In this document: piece after piece, positions 17,201-25,025 of the stretch
Layout of the letters: each line of letters starts with the position of its first letter
Numbering within the stretch: the stretch's first letter is position 1
Source: Spirochaeta sp. UBA2779
GTDB taxonomy: Bacteria > Spirochaetota > Spirochaetia > DSM-2461
DNA length: 25,025 nucleotides
Direction: 5' to 3'
NCBI GenBank assembly: GCA_002352375.1
Contig: DEIH01000200.1
Location: 1 to 25,025, forward strand
Translations under genes and position numbers: made by a program
Notes under the pieces: model-generated
The model's input: only the letters and a program-made list of their open reading frames with translations
What the model was told of the DNA's origin: nothing
The model's database searches: none

Positions 17201-19704
17201 TATTGCACGGATTGAAGACCGGTATGCAGCAGACAGGAACAGTTGTTGTCGGTGCTGGAGATTTTACACCGTGGAGAACGCTGATTGACTGCCTCCATGA
17301 CAAAGCCGAGTGGATTATCTGCATCGATCCGAATATGGATGAACGGCTCATTCGAATGCCCAAGCTCGAGAAGAACAGGGAACGAGAGATTATCGGATTC
17401 GGCTCCGGTGTCGGTAGCCACGGCGAAGATAATTACACCATCTCGACCGAGCAGTTCTCCTTCGCCGATATTCATTTCAGGCTACAGGCCGCTATTCAGC
17501 AACTCTATGCTGCGGAGGCGGGCTGGTCTTCGGATGATTGCAAAGCTGTTTCTAAAGGGGTACTCCATGTTGCGCCTGAGCTTTCCGGTCTCTCCTTGGT
17601 TCGGGCAACCGGTGCGGCAGATCAGTATATTCGCGACTTCATGGCCTATTCCTTGACCCGGAAACTGCTGCGAAGCCCCGATGATTTGCTTTGTGAATCA
17701 CTGATCTCCCTAGACGCCTATCGGCATTGGTTTGATCTTGCAGATAACTTACGTCGTCCGGATTTAATGTGGATGAGGGTTCGGCTGCAGGAAGATGGAC
17801 GTCTTCATGTGAAACTTCATCTGATCGAGTGCAAGATGGGGCAGCAGTCGCCGGAGCACATTCTAAAGGCCAAATCGCAGATCGACAACGGGCTCTCGGT
17901 GCTAGGCGCTGCATTTAAATCTCTGACGGATGGGGCTGGCGGATCGGGAACTACCGAGGATCGTCCAGATCGGCGTTACTGGTGGATGCAGCTCCACCGC
18001 CTGATTGCCAGCAAAACGGAAGTGTTAAAAAAACAGTATTTGGATGTTCTTTCGGCACTCGAACGTCTGGCGGAAGGCGACTTTTCTGTGGCGTGGGAGG
18101 CCTCGGTCTTCGCCTTCTGGATTGATCAGTTTCCTGAAATCAAACGTGCCGGTTATTGGACTGTTGGCGGAGAACTTAATGTAATCGCTAATGTTTATAC
18201 CGTTGGAGGGGAATTTGTCCGGCAGCTGATGACCGATTCGCTGGAGGCTCCCGTCGACTGGGCCACTCTCAACGCGCAAGACACTGCGGTTGTTGAATAT
18301 GATGATGATTTTATTCCTGACGATACGGAGGATGACTACACGCCATGGGTGGATGATGAGAATGAAAACGAGGATGAGGCTGTTGAGCCCACCGGGCAGC
18401 CGTTGGCCACCGCCCTGATTGAACATTCGACTTCTCCAAACGAACTGGAGACTGTTACGACGCCAGCTTATGAACCTTCAGAAATGATACCGCCACAGGA
18501 ACCTGCCTCTGGCAACGTTGTAGCAGTCACGCCCTCTATAGAGGTTATTGTGAATGATGAAATTTCTTCCGGCAGGATTCTGCTGGGTAAAATCGTCACT
18601 GGTGACCAGCCGGTATATTGGGAATTTAATCATCCGGAACTCGTAAACCTCCATATGCTGATCTTCGGCTCTTCTGGGCAGGGGAAAACCTACGCCATTC
18701 AGGGGATGCTCTGCGAAATGAGCAAATTTAAGCAGAATAGCCTGATTGTCGACTACACCAACGGTTTCTTGCCGAACCATCTGGAGGAGGTTGCTAAAGG
18801 TGTTCTGAATCCAGTGCAACATGTTGTTCGAAACGAGTCGCTGCCGATCAATCCGTTCCTGCCACAGGTATCGGACAACGGCGGCATTGTTATAAGCGAA
18901 AATTCAAATGCGGTTGCAAAGCGAATCGCAGGATTGTTCGACTCAGTGTATGAGATCGGAAACCAGCAATACAGTGTTCTTCACCGAGCCGTTATGGATG
19001 GCGTGGATTCCATGGGATGTGGGATGAATCTGGACCATATGCTGGATTCGATTGAATCAATGACGGATGATAAAAAGTTCAAGGCATCGGCTCAGTCCCT
19101 TTATAATAAACTCAGACCATTTGTGCTGGATTGCCCATTCTCATCCGGCAATGATAGCTTTGATTGGGATCACCTGTTCCTGAAACAGGAGCCACTCTGT
19201 AATATTTTCCAATTAGCGGGAATGGATATGTATTCATCTCGAATTATTACCGAATTCATTCTCTGGGATCTATATGGCCACCTGCAGTCGAAAGGCAAAA
19301 AGACTGATCCTAAAGTTATTGTGTTGGACGAAGTCCAGAATCTAGATCATCAGGAAGGCAGCCCGCTTTCAAAATATCTCAGGGAAGGTAGAAAATTCGG
19401 CCTTTCATTGATCCTTGCCACTCAGACCATGAGTAATATGAAAAAGGATGAGCGCGACCGTATGTTTATGGCGGAACACAAGCTGTTCTTTAAACCAGCG
19501 GACACCGAGCTGAAGGCCTTTGCGGAGGTTGCCGCGCTGACAACCCTACAGAAGGTAGATGACTGGATCCGAAAACTTTCAACTCTTAGCAAGGGTGAAT
19601 GCTATTCGATTGGAAAAACGCTGGATGCAAATGGAGAGCGACTGGTTTCCCGGGCATTGAAAATCCAGATTGCCGCGATGGAGGAGCGCGAGTCCAATGG
19701 ATAA
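14251..19704 (+). CDS. sspH: SspH, DptH-like nuclease/HerA-type ATPase
   Basis: 1817 residues, overlapping sspG by four bases (ATGA) after a strong GGGAGGA. A PD-(D/E)XK-like nuclease signature is readable: PD at 1170-1171, then IECK at 1192-1195 (Asp1171, Glu1193, Lys1195), followed by a helix with SQIDNG. A very acidic, probably flexible linker covers about 1347-1380. The C-terminal domain is a HerA/FtsK-like ATPase with Walker A GSSGQGKT at 1473-1480, Walker B VLDE at 1691-1694 and an ILATQT sensor. This is the usual build of DptH/SspH: a DNA-pumping ATPase joined to a long N-terminal region. It is probably the catalytic subunit that cuts unmodified DNA. The nuclease motif is my own reading. 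Confidence 0.82.
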   Translation: MSYFANTVRNHLKSRIERFQADPSDGRKMIFMIPAMQEPTLLAISDAITDVCLKDSKIRLVLKIASALTKEWSDTGLAKARSNEWLSESRDLTYTRSIVNTDSERLLVIVLCGADQVTDSAGLADFHTCDPDMVWREDMRESFSSWMEEKLKNIGMHEYGSDDLATIDRVIKPLFIGGNGDLLQISDWLENLDLSPVANVSDVPRLMLAKLHEFNLPVLSRFPFHQKRKQLTPYIHKAMEFFNYTLFIEARQRDKALKAIDSLQKAISEGDDPGIPFDDEEVCGSYASGEEMLAGLRNFIANDGQSERDKLRKCDFIVIWDQILKFKESVQKEKREGTLRLVGSPVEVLLNAVWMTLRGFYSEYKDKAEVVIQSIEISPVLFKHDVDGAEEEDHEDTGLGGAAENAEHARRYLTHLIGGIDELLEKHVNISNSDGSEITIFSNLLSSEINCRYAKTVEPVLEFAVIISSEHKPLERKYGWRLPEHHMYRLSIDLLRRARQSISGLQEIHKLPVYHISYFEELLKATSDEEVRRVLLHAIRDERDSKETLTNLLSGEWSQVNDPLSLKLKLLAEKYDRFVSAASSNGLFSTIFGAQPEWPDLRKSYADSFEAAIALADISQSSLVGMLTRAFLVVESRSQSLDDVWHADAFEPYGVATILHPSVVEMLEAQVVYLTRCFNFAANKELSKTPSRDGFKVHIWRTYVDLSSIQSPLTGLLCDESKNLCTDVRGNELIHRIGSSSITDSPLSTRLLVRYNEGTEDDSNLNDTEMFRETSESKLLLRLMQDYFDLHPHARDGLSIAVFRNKDVQPVVAAVHAYLKVLATKPISKKPNKRYVLNEERRRPYAISVTVFTESNDESDISNWVQQWKERWEAAETESKYDLYRNCRFSVAHRIVEKQGLGAFQKLIKEQFEADIAVFYDFIGAGAGVNEFEKVGPFDITSRNLKFPILEKACCTVSNPADKFKRKRVVSNRQFVLGAYHANLLHGLKTGMQQTGTVVVGAGDFTPWRTLIDCLHDKAEWIICIDPNMDERLIRMPKLEKNREREIIGFGSGVGSHGEDNYTISTEQFSFADIHFRLQAAIQQLYAAEAGWSSDDCKAVSKGVLHVAPELSGLSLVRATGAADQYIRDFMAYSLTRKLLRSPDDLLCESLISLDAYRHWFDLADNLRRPDLMWMRVRLQEDGRLHVKLHLIECKMGQQSPEHILKAKSQIDNGLSVLGAAFKSLTDGAGGSGTTEDRPDRRYWWMQLHRLIASKTEVLKKQYLDVLSALERLAEGDFSVAWEASVFAFWIDQFPEIKRAGYWTVGGELNVIANVYTVGGEFVRQLMTDSLEAPVDWATLNAQDTAVVEYDDDFIPDDTEDDYTPWVDDENENEDEAVEPTGQPLATALIEHSTSPNELETVTTPAYEPSEMIPPQEPASGNVVAVTPSIEVIVNDEISSGRILLGKIVTGDQPVYWEFNHPELVNLHMLIFGSSGQGKTYAIQGMLCEMSKFKQNSLIVDYTNGFLPNHLEEVAKGVLNPVQHVVRNESLPINPFLPQVSDNGGIVISENSNAVAKRIAGLFDSVYEIGNQQYSVLHRAVMDGVDSMGCGMNLDHMLDSIESMTDDKKFKASAQSLYNKLRPFVLDCPFSSGNDSFDWDHLFLKQEPLCNIFQLAGMDMYSSRIITEFILWDLYGHLQSKGKKTDPKVIVLDEVQNLDHQEGSPLSKYLREGRKFGLSLILATQTMSNMKKDERDRMFMAEHKLFFKPADTELKAFAEVAALTTLQKVDDWIRKLSTLSKGECYSIGKTLDANGERLVSRALKIQIAAMEERESNG

Positions 19705-20536
19705 AAACAACCGCCTTCCAAGGAATTTTCATAGATCTTTCAAGCCGGAGCGGCAGTATATCAATGCCATGCTACGTTTTGCCGCCGCCAGTAAGTCTGG
19801 GGATTATCAGACGATGGCAACAGATACCGGCATTCCGATGGGGTCATCAAGCGGAAAGGTTCCGGCCATTCTCGATTATTGTAGGGGGATGGGATTAATC
19901 ACGCTGTTAGGATCGGACCGGTCTGCGACCAAAACTCCTGAACTTACCCCGTTCGGCCGCATCGTTCTGCTGGAGGACCCTTTTCTAAAGATGGATGTAA
20001 CCCAATGGATTGCTCACTTGAATCTATGCGGACCGTTGATTGGTGCGGAGGTCTGGTATCAGACTTTTTTCAATGGAACTCAATCGTTGGGACTGCGCTT
20101 TGAACGTTCAAAGCTCGAATCCTATTTAGGCCTAACCCTTGGGGTGGATAAATCCGGCCTCGTTGGTCCCATGGTGGGTATGTATGAGGATGAAGCGGCA
20201 CTGAGCATCTGCGGAGTGCTTTTCGAAACTGCAGGACTCATTACTCGGATTGCAGCTCCGCTTCATGATGAATTCGGATGTGGTTACGGGGCCTGGCTGC
20301 TTCAGCTGATGGAAGACCACTTTCCGGGGGATAGCCAAATCTCCGCTACCGAACTCGACACCAAGGCAGGATGGAGAACGATTCCTGGATGGAATGTAGG
20401 AACCCATCAGCGCATTCTTGAAATAGTTGAGCGGAAAGGACTCATTGAAGTGGACCGCCAGATGGAGCCGTGGCTACTTCGTCCAAAGGCCAAAACGCAA
20501 ACGGCATGGAAAAAGATTTATGATAATATGATGTAA
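19697..20536 (+). CDS. Divergent DUF4007-like protein (second SspB-type protein)
   Basis: 279 residues from the ATG at 19697, chosen over a start nine codons upstream because GGAGGAG lies ten bases before it. It overlaps the sspH stop by eight bases. Alignment by eye with SspB of the same operon shows the same series of motifs: a helix-turn-helix-like segment ending in YCRGMGLI (61-68), TPFG (84-87), DPFL (94-97) and WIAHLNL (104-110). The GHQTF motif that opens SspB is missing, replaced by FHRSFKPERQY. It may be a second DNA-recognition subunit, perhaps linking the restriction complex to DNA rather than nicking it. Homology to SspB is inferred from pattern, not from a database. Confidence 0.65.
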   Translation: MDKNNRLPRNFHRSFKPERQYINAMLRFAAASKSGDYQTMATDTGIPMGSSSGKVPAILDYCRGMGLITLLGSDRSATKTPELTPFGRIVLLEDPFLKMDVTQWIAHLNLCGPLIGAEVWYQTFFNGTQSLGLRFERSKLESYLGLTLGVDKSGLVGPMVGMYEDEAALSICGVLFETAGLITRIAAPLHDEFGCGYGAWLLQLMEDHFPGDSQISATELDTKAGWRTIPGWNVGTHQRILEIVERKGLIEVDRQMEPWLLRPKAKTQTAWKKIYDNMM

Positions 20537-20545
20537 GGAGGATAG

Positions 20546-23500
20546 ATGATGTCAGAGGTACTAAGCAATGTGATAAGGTTTCGGGGCGACCGCCTGTTTA
20601 ACGGAGCCGTCAATCTGGGATGGCTGCATACGGATGCAGAACGAACGAAAAGGGCTACCGATGCCTTTGTATTTCATGGTCCGGCATATCATGGGGTTTC
20701 ACAGGCGGATGTTGGTGGTTCGCACGGTCATCGGCTACAGGATACCGCTCGATTCTCTGAAGCCGTGTTACGGCGTTGTCATGGACTGGAAGATCAGCCG
20801 TTTACATTGGCCATCGCCGGATATGGAACCGGAAAGTCTCATCTCGGGCTGACACTTGGGGCGCTGTTGCGCAATCCTGACAGTGATGCAGCTACAAATG
20901 TCCTCAAAGGGATAATGTCTGCCGACTCCGAAATTGGTAGAAGAATGAGCGCGGTACTGGCAGAAACCCGTCAGCCCTGCCTAGTTATTGCAATCAATGG
21001 AATGCAGAGTTTTGACCTGACGACAGAGGTCACTAGACAAATTGTTGCACAGGTAAAATCCATCGGACTCGACACCCGCCCTTTGGAGGAACTTCGTCCC
21101 CGCTTTGCTCAGGCAACCAGTCTCATTAAAATGGCGATGACCAATACCGAAGTCATGCAGCAATTGCTGGAAGCCTGCGACACAACTAATATTGAAGACA
21201 TCCTGACTCGGCTCGACCAGCAGGATGAACAGGTTTACAGCGCGGTTCATAATATGCTCTCCTCCATAAACATTAACATTTCGGCACTTGGCGGAGAATC
21301 CGTCCGGGATGTCATCGATGTGGCAGTGAGAGAATATTGCGGGATAGGCAAGCCTTTCCGAAGCCTAGTCATTCTATTTGACGAGTTTGGCCGCTACACG
21401 GAATTTGCCACGGTAAAGAGTCATGTCGCGGGCAGTGGCGTACTTCAGGATCTTTTTGAAGGGATTCAGGCCAATGCTGAGGCCGCCTGTTTTGTCGGGT
21501 TTATCCAGTTTGAGCTGAATGCATACGTGCAGCGTGTCGCTCCAGAGCACCGAAATGAAATTCTAAGGTATATAACCCGCTACCAGTCGGCTAGCAGGGT
21601 TTATTTATCAATCAATCTTGAAACTCTGATTGCAAACCTGATTGAGAAGAAAGATCCGGGAGTTATAGACAATCTATTCGGTAGCAAAGAAACTAGTCAA
21701 GAATCCAGAGAACTGATGACTAATATTGCCCGTTGGTTCCCGCAGTCGGCTAACCACAGTCTCTGGTCGAATCAGGAAAAATTTCAGAATGTCGTTCGCA
21801 AAGGATGCTGGCCGCTTTCTGCCTATTCAACATGGTTTCTCTTCTACCTCGCCTCCGGCGGAAAGCACCTGCAGGAGCGATCTGCATTGGCTCTACTCGG
21901 AGATCTGTTTGAACGCTGCGGTAACCAGCCCATCCCCGAGAGCTCTGCAGGTCTATTGGATCCAGTTGATTTCTGGTCTGATCACCTCCAACAGGAGCTC
22001 ATAACTGCCGAAGAAAGCGGTCAACAGGGATCCATTACCCATTCTTATGCGTCCATTGAGTCTCGCCACGGAGCACATCTTGGCAATGATTTAAGGCGAT
22101 TACTCCGGGCAGTCGTTTTGGCATCAAAACTGGGACTTAAAGCATTGGGGAAAGACGATGCAGTAGACGCTATTGCTGAACTATCTGGACTTCATCTCCG
22201 GGTAGCGGAGCAAGGAATCCAAATGCTCCGTGATGAATACAACGTGCTGGAATGGGATGAATCCTTCAAGGCATTCGATATTCTCGGCGACGCAGTTCCG
22301 CGCACACAGTTTCTCTCCTTTGTCCGGCAGCGGGTTGCCAGCTCCTATGACGAAGCGGGTAAGGCTAAGCTGTTTGCCAGCAAGGCGGCAAACTGGTGCG
22401 ACCTGCTGAAAGATCTGGATTGCGACTTCGCCGAGGAAAACAGAATCACCACCCACGAGTGGCGATATCAGGCAGAAACTTCGAATCTTGACTTCCTGTT
22501 GATGCAGTTCAAGCATGCGGCGGATCGCTGGAAATCAGCCCTCGGGGTGGACGAACCTCGTGGCACAATCATTTATTGCTATGTGGAGCCTAGTCGTGAT
22601 ATTCAGGCTATCGAAAAGGATGTGGCTAAATACCTTAAAGGTGAGTCTCAGAATGCAGGCGTATCTGCGCTTCCGATTTGGGTGGTTTTACTTTATGATG
22701 AAAACGGTGATCTTGGGCAGGCACTCGCCGAGCTTGCTGTTCTTGAAGAGTCTCTCACCGCTGAGGATCGAGCCAAATATGGAAATTTAATTGGAGCACA
22801 CCAAGAAAAAGTTCGTAAGATTATCCGTAGCACTATCGAAGGCATGGTTAAGCAACGATTATACATATCCGCATTTAAAGAACCACTAGAATCCCGTAGG
22901 ATATCCCGCGTTGGTACTGAGATTTTTAGCCGAATTTACAAATCACCTTTCATATTTCCCTTTGATGGATTCACAACAACTAGAGGCAACGCAGCTGATA
23001 ACTGCATGGAATTAACAGCAGAGCTAATTCAAGGTAGACTGGACTGGAACGGTGTAATTTCCAAACCAATAAAGGTGAAGAATAGGGCTGTTTCTGTTTT
23101 GAATAATTCTTGGGGAATTTTTGCTAAAAATGGAAACGTAAAAACACGTCCAGCAAACCCAACAATCCGATCATTAACTGAAAAATGGGATAATCTGCTT
23201 TCTTCTGGTGAACAAAGAATATTTCTAAGGGATTCTATTTTGCAACTTTGCGCTCCACCATACGGGGCCAATATTGCCTCTGCTGGATTATTTATGGGAG
23301 TATTTATCGCACCTAGGATAACAAAACTAACTATACTTCACAATGAAACACCTATTGATTTCAGTAAATGGATTCAAAGTGATCTTTTCCGTGGTAAGTT
23401 TATAGATATTAATCGTCTACATAATGTAAAATTGATGTTATCAGGTGATTCTTCTTCCGAATGGGAAAATCTTCTTGACGATTGGGAACAGGCTGAGACT

Positions 23501-24829
23501 TATTGTACTCGACGCGATTGGTATATTCGAGCCGAAGAATTGAAAAAGAGGCGTCCACTACCTTCTAGCCATGCATATAGAGCTTTACACCTTGAAGAAC
23601 TGAGTAAGACCGCTCTTATAAAGTTGAAAAAAAATGAAGAAAAAATGGAATCTGCAATAAGTAAAATTGAAGCTGGATTGGATCGATCAAATGTATCATT
23701 GCTTTCGTGGGGAACAGCTGATCTCTTTGACTTGATATCACATATGACATCAGAAAAACCATTGTGGTCAAGTCATGATATAGATGAAATTCAACCGATT
23801 GTAGAACGATCTAGGCAGTCGTTAATTCATTTGTTTCCAGAATGGCTTGATAATCAAACACCCAAGAATAGTACACCTGATGCAGTTGGTGAGTTCAAGC
23901 ACAAGATGATTCATAAAGTTGGGGGAAGTCTAGAAAAACTTAAATTAGAAGATTTATATGACAAGATAGTTCATTACACAAATGGAGCCATTCAAAAGGT
24001 TGAGATAATTGCTTCAGCCCATCAATTAGTTAGTGAAGTTAGCTTATGGCTCACAACTCATGCTCAAGCTACAAAGTTTGTTCGAATAGCGGAGTTGCGA
24101 GCCCTTCAAAAAATTGGATCAGAATACACTAATAAGCTTCGAAAAATATCAACACAAATACAATTGCCTGAATTTGACGATTTACATATTAGGCTTTCAA
24201 ATCGTCTCGATGAAATTGAGAGAGCATCAAAAAAAGCTAAAGATCGTGCATCGATACTGTGGCAAACAAAACTAACTAATATTGATGATATTGAAGTATC
24301 GCAAAACGAAGTCGATGAATTGTTTTCTATATTTGAGGGATGTAAAGAAGATGTTGATGATTTACAGTTAATGCGTAGAGCGCTACGTTTATATACTCAA
24401 GCTTACCGACAATTAGATAATGATAGACTGACTCTAAATGAATTTTCTTTGCTATCAGACAAGCTTAAATCTGATTTGATGGATAGTATTGGTGAAGATG
24501 AATTGCCATGGGATCCATTAGAAACAATAGAAAATATCAGAATAATAATTGAGGAAAAAAGGGCTAAAAAAAGCCTTGAGTGGATTAGTGATCTTGAAAG
24601 TGCGATAGCTAACATATCTATATCTAAAATCTCAGATATAAACAATTTGCATTCGAGAGTTAATTATCCGCCTGCATTTCTTGCAGATAATCACAAAACT
24701 AAGCTTGACGAGATAAACGAAACCATAGAAAAACATTTGAACGAACTTAAAATTGACTGGCTCGTTGAGAAATACAAAGAACTTGCCCCAGAAATGCAAA
24801 AGCAATTTCTTTCGCGTGTCAAGTTTTGA
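20546..24829 (+). CDS. Large P-loop ATPase, SspC-like or BrxC-like, with AT-rich C-terminal half
   Basis: 1427 residues from ATG 20546; the adjacent ATG at 20549 is spaced better from GGAGG (20537-20541) and may be the true start. Walker A GYGTGKSH is at 92-99 and Walker B LFDEFGRY near 277-284, followed by FVGFIQFEL, a layout paralleling SspC. The C-terminal ~650 residues are charged and probably coiled coil (for example KLKKNEEKMESAISKIEAG and LDEIERASKKAKDRA). Base composition falls from about 50-60 % GC to about 30-40 % near 22,780-22,920 without breaking the frame. It starts nine bases after the DUF4007-like gene, mirroring sspB-sspC. Function unknown; membership in the operon is clear. 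Confidence 0.75.
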   Translation: MMSEVLSNVIRFRGDRLFNGAVNLGWLHTDAERTKRATDAFVFHGPAYHGVSQADVGGSHGHRLQDTARFSEAVLRRCHGLEDQPFTLAIAGYGTGKSHLGLTLGALLRNPDSDAATNVLKGIMSADSEIGRRMSAVLAETRQPCLVIAINGMQSFDLTTEVTRQIVAQVKSIGLDTRPLEELRPRFAQATSLIKMAMTNTEVMQQLLEACDTTNIEDILTRLDQQDEQVYSAVHNMLSSININISALGGESVRDVIDVAVREYCGIGKPFRSLVILFDEFGRYTEFATVKSHVAGSGVLQDLFEGIQANAEAACFVGFIQFELNAYVQRVAPEHRNEILRYITRYQSASRVYLSINLETLIANLIEKKDPGVIDNLFGSKETSQESRELMTNIARWFPQSANHSLWSNQEKFQNVVRKGCWPLSAYSTWFLFYLASGGKHLQERSALALLGDLFERCGNQPIPESSAGLLDPVDFWSDHLQQELITAEESGQQGSITHSYASIESRHGAHLGNDLRRLLRAVVLASKLGLKALGKDDAVDAIAELSGLHLRVAEQGIQMLRDEYNVLEWDESFKAFDILGDAVPRTQFLSFVRQRVASSYDEAGKAKLFASKAANWCDLLKDLDCDFAEENRITTHEWRYQAETSNLDFLLMQFKHAADRWKSALGVDEPRGTIIYCYVEPSRDIQAIEKDVAKYLKGESQNAGVSALPIWVVLLYDENGDLGQALAELAVLEESLTAEDRAKYGNLIGAHQEKVRKIIRSTIEGMVKQRLYISAFKEPLESRRISRVGTEIFSRIYKSPFIFPFDGFTTTRGNAADNCMELTAELIQGRLDWNGVISKPIKVKNRAVSVLNNSWGIFAKNGNVKTRPANPTIRSLTEKWDNLLSSGEQRIFLRDSILQLCAPPYGANIASAGLFMGVFIAPRITKLTILHNETPIDFSKWIQSDLFRGKFIDINRLHNVKLMLSGDSSSEWENLLDDWEQAETYCTRRDWYIRAEELKKRRPLPSSHAYRALHLEELSKTALIKLKKNEEKMESAISKIEAGLDRSNVSLLSWGTADLFDLISHMTSEKPLWSSHDIDEIQPIVERSRQSLIHLFPEWLDNQTPKNSTPDAVGEFKHKMIHKVGGSLEKLKLEDLYDKIVHYTNGAIQKVEIIASAHQLVSEVSLWLTTHAQATKFVRIAELRALQKIGSEYTNKLRKISTQIQLPEFDDLHIRLSNRLDEIERASKKAKDRASILWQTKLTNIDDIEVSQNEVDELFSIFEGCKEDVDDLQLMRRALRLYTQAYRQLDNDRLTLNEFSLLSDKLKSDLMDSIGEDELPWDPLETIENIRIIIEEKRAKKSLEWISDLESAIANISISKISDINNLHSRVNYPPAFLADNHKTKLDEINETIEKHLNELKIDWLVEKYKELAPEMQKQFLSRVKF

Positions 24830-24924
24830 ATTACTGGCATAATTTTTATAGAGAGTTCATTGCTGTCAGGACATGAACTGTAAATATGCCTCGGATATTA
24901 GATCGAGGTTATAATAGAGGAAGT

Positions 24925-25002
24925 ATGGACGATTTACAAATGCAGCTTTTAATTGACCTGCATAGATCAAATTTCAGACTTTGGGTTCGCGAACTTGGAT
25001 AA
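24925..25002 (+). pseudogene. Truncated N-terminus resembling a class I SAM methyltransferase
   Basis: After GAGGAAG an ATG opens MDDLQMQLLIDLHRSN and stops at TAA 25000-25002 after 25 codons. The opening resembles the first helix of certain class I SAM-dependent methyltransferases, where LLIDLH is followed by a QGPG segment that is absent here. It looks like a 5' remnant cut off by recombination, or a small ORF of chance origin. The 95 bases between the preceding gene and this ATG hold no feature I can support. Confidence 0.3.
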
Positions 25003-25025
25003 AAAACAGGTAAAACCTAAGCATA

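Noticed and set aside
4461..24829. Interpretation as a BREX system with a PAPS-reductase gene or as a DndABCDE system
   Set aside because: No PglZ, PglX or BrxL-like protein is present, and there is no DndB, DndD or DndE. The DUF4007-ATPase-PAPS reductase-desulfurase order followed by FGH fits Ssp.
24910..24915. A perfect TATAAT just before the ORF at 24925
   Set aside because: There is no acceptable -35 at the proper distance and it is too close to the ATG to leave room for the ribosome binding site in the transcript.
24984..24993. Ten-base palindrome GTTCGCGAAC
   Set aside because: Too short to be meaningful alone and not repeated elsewhere in the window.
1..25025. CRISPR arrays, transposases, rRNA or intact tRNA genes
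   Set aside because: I looked for regularly spaced repeats, transposase-like proteins and complete cloverleaf candidates and found none.

Overview
The window is a defence island from an unidentified, probably Gram-negative bacterium. Most of it has mid-range GC (about 50 % where I counted), with an AT-rich tail from roughly position 22,800. No rRNA, ribosomal or housekeeping gene is present, so I do not name a taxon.

Left flank (1-4258). This is a patchwork: the 3' end of an unrecognised gene running in from the left edge; a short stretch on the minus strand that looks like the 3' part of a tmRNA/tRNA gene; a minus-strand Fic-domain gene; and a decayed cassette with a small ORF coupled to a 143-codon ORF, a badly broken ORF, and a frameshifted gamma-glutamylcyclotransferase-like gene. 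It reads as accessory mobile-element DNA that has partly degraded.

Main operon (4259-24829). Ten co-directional reading frames are packed with overlaps or very short gaps. The first is a small excisionase-type helix-turn-helix gene, frameshifted at a perfect 44-bp palindrome. Next comes the phosphorothioation module of the Ssp type in the order sspB (DUF4007), sspC (P-loop ATPase), sspD (PAPS-reductase-like sulfur transfer enzyme) and sspA (cysteine desulfurase). The restriction module sspF, sspG, sspH (relatives of dptF, dptG, dptH) follows. SspABCD-SspFGH is a published single-strand phosphorothioate defence system. SspA would mobilise sulfur from cysteine, SspD would activate and transfer it, SspB and SspC would act on the DNA, and SspFGH would damage DNA lacking the mark.

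The less expected part is a second pair fused into the same operon after sspH. It consists of a 279-residue divergent DUF4007-like protein overlapping the sspH stop by 8 bp, and a 1427-residue P-loop ATPase 9 bp later. They look like a second SspB/SspC-type pair. The last ~650 codons of the large ATPase are abruptly AT-rich, as if its C-terminal half had been swapped. SspH itself carries a readable PD-(D/E)XK nuclease motif upstream of its HerA/FtsK-like ATPase domain.

Right flank (24830-25025). This holds a truncated ORF resembling the N-terminus of a class I SAM methyltransferase and nothing else I can support.
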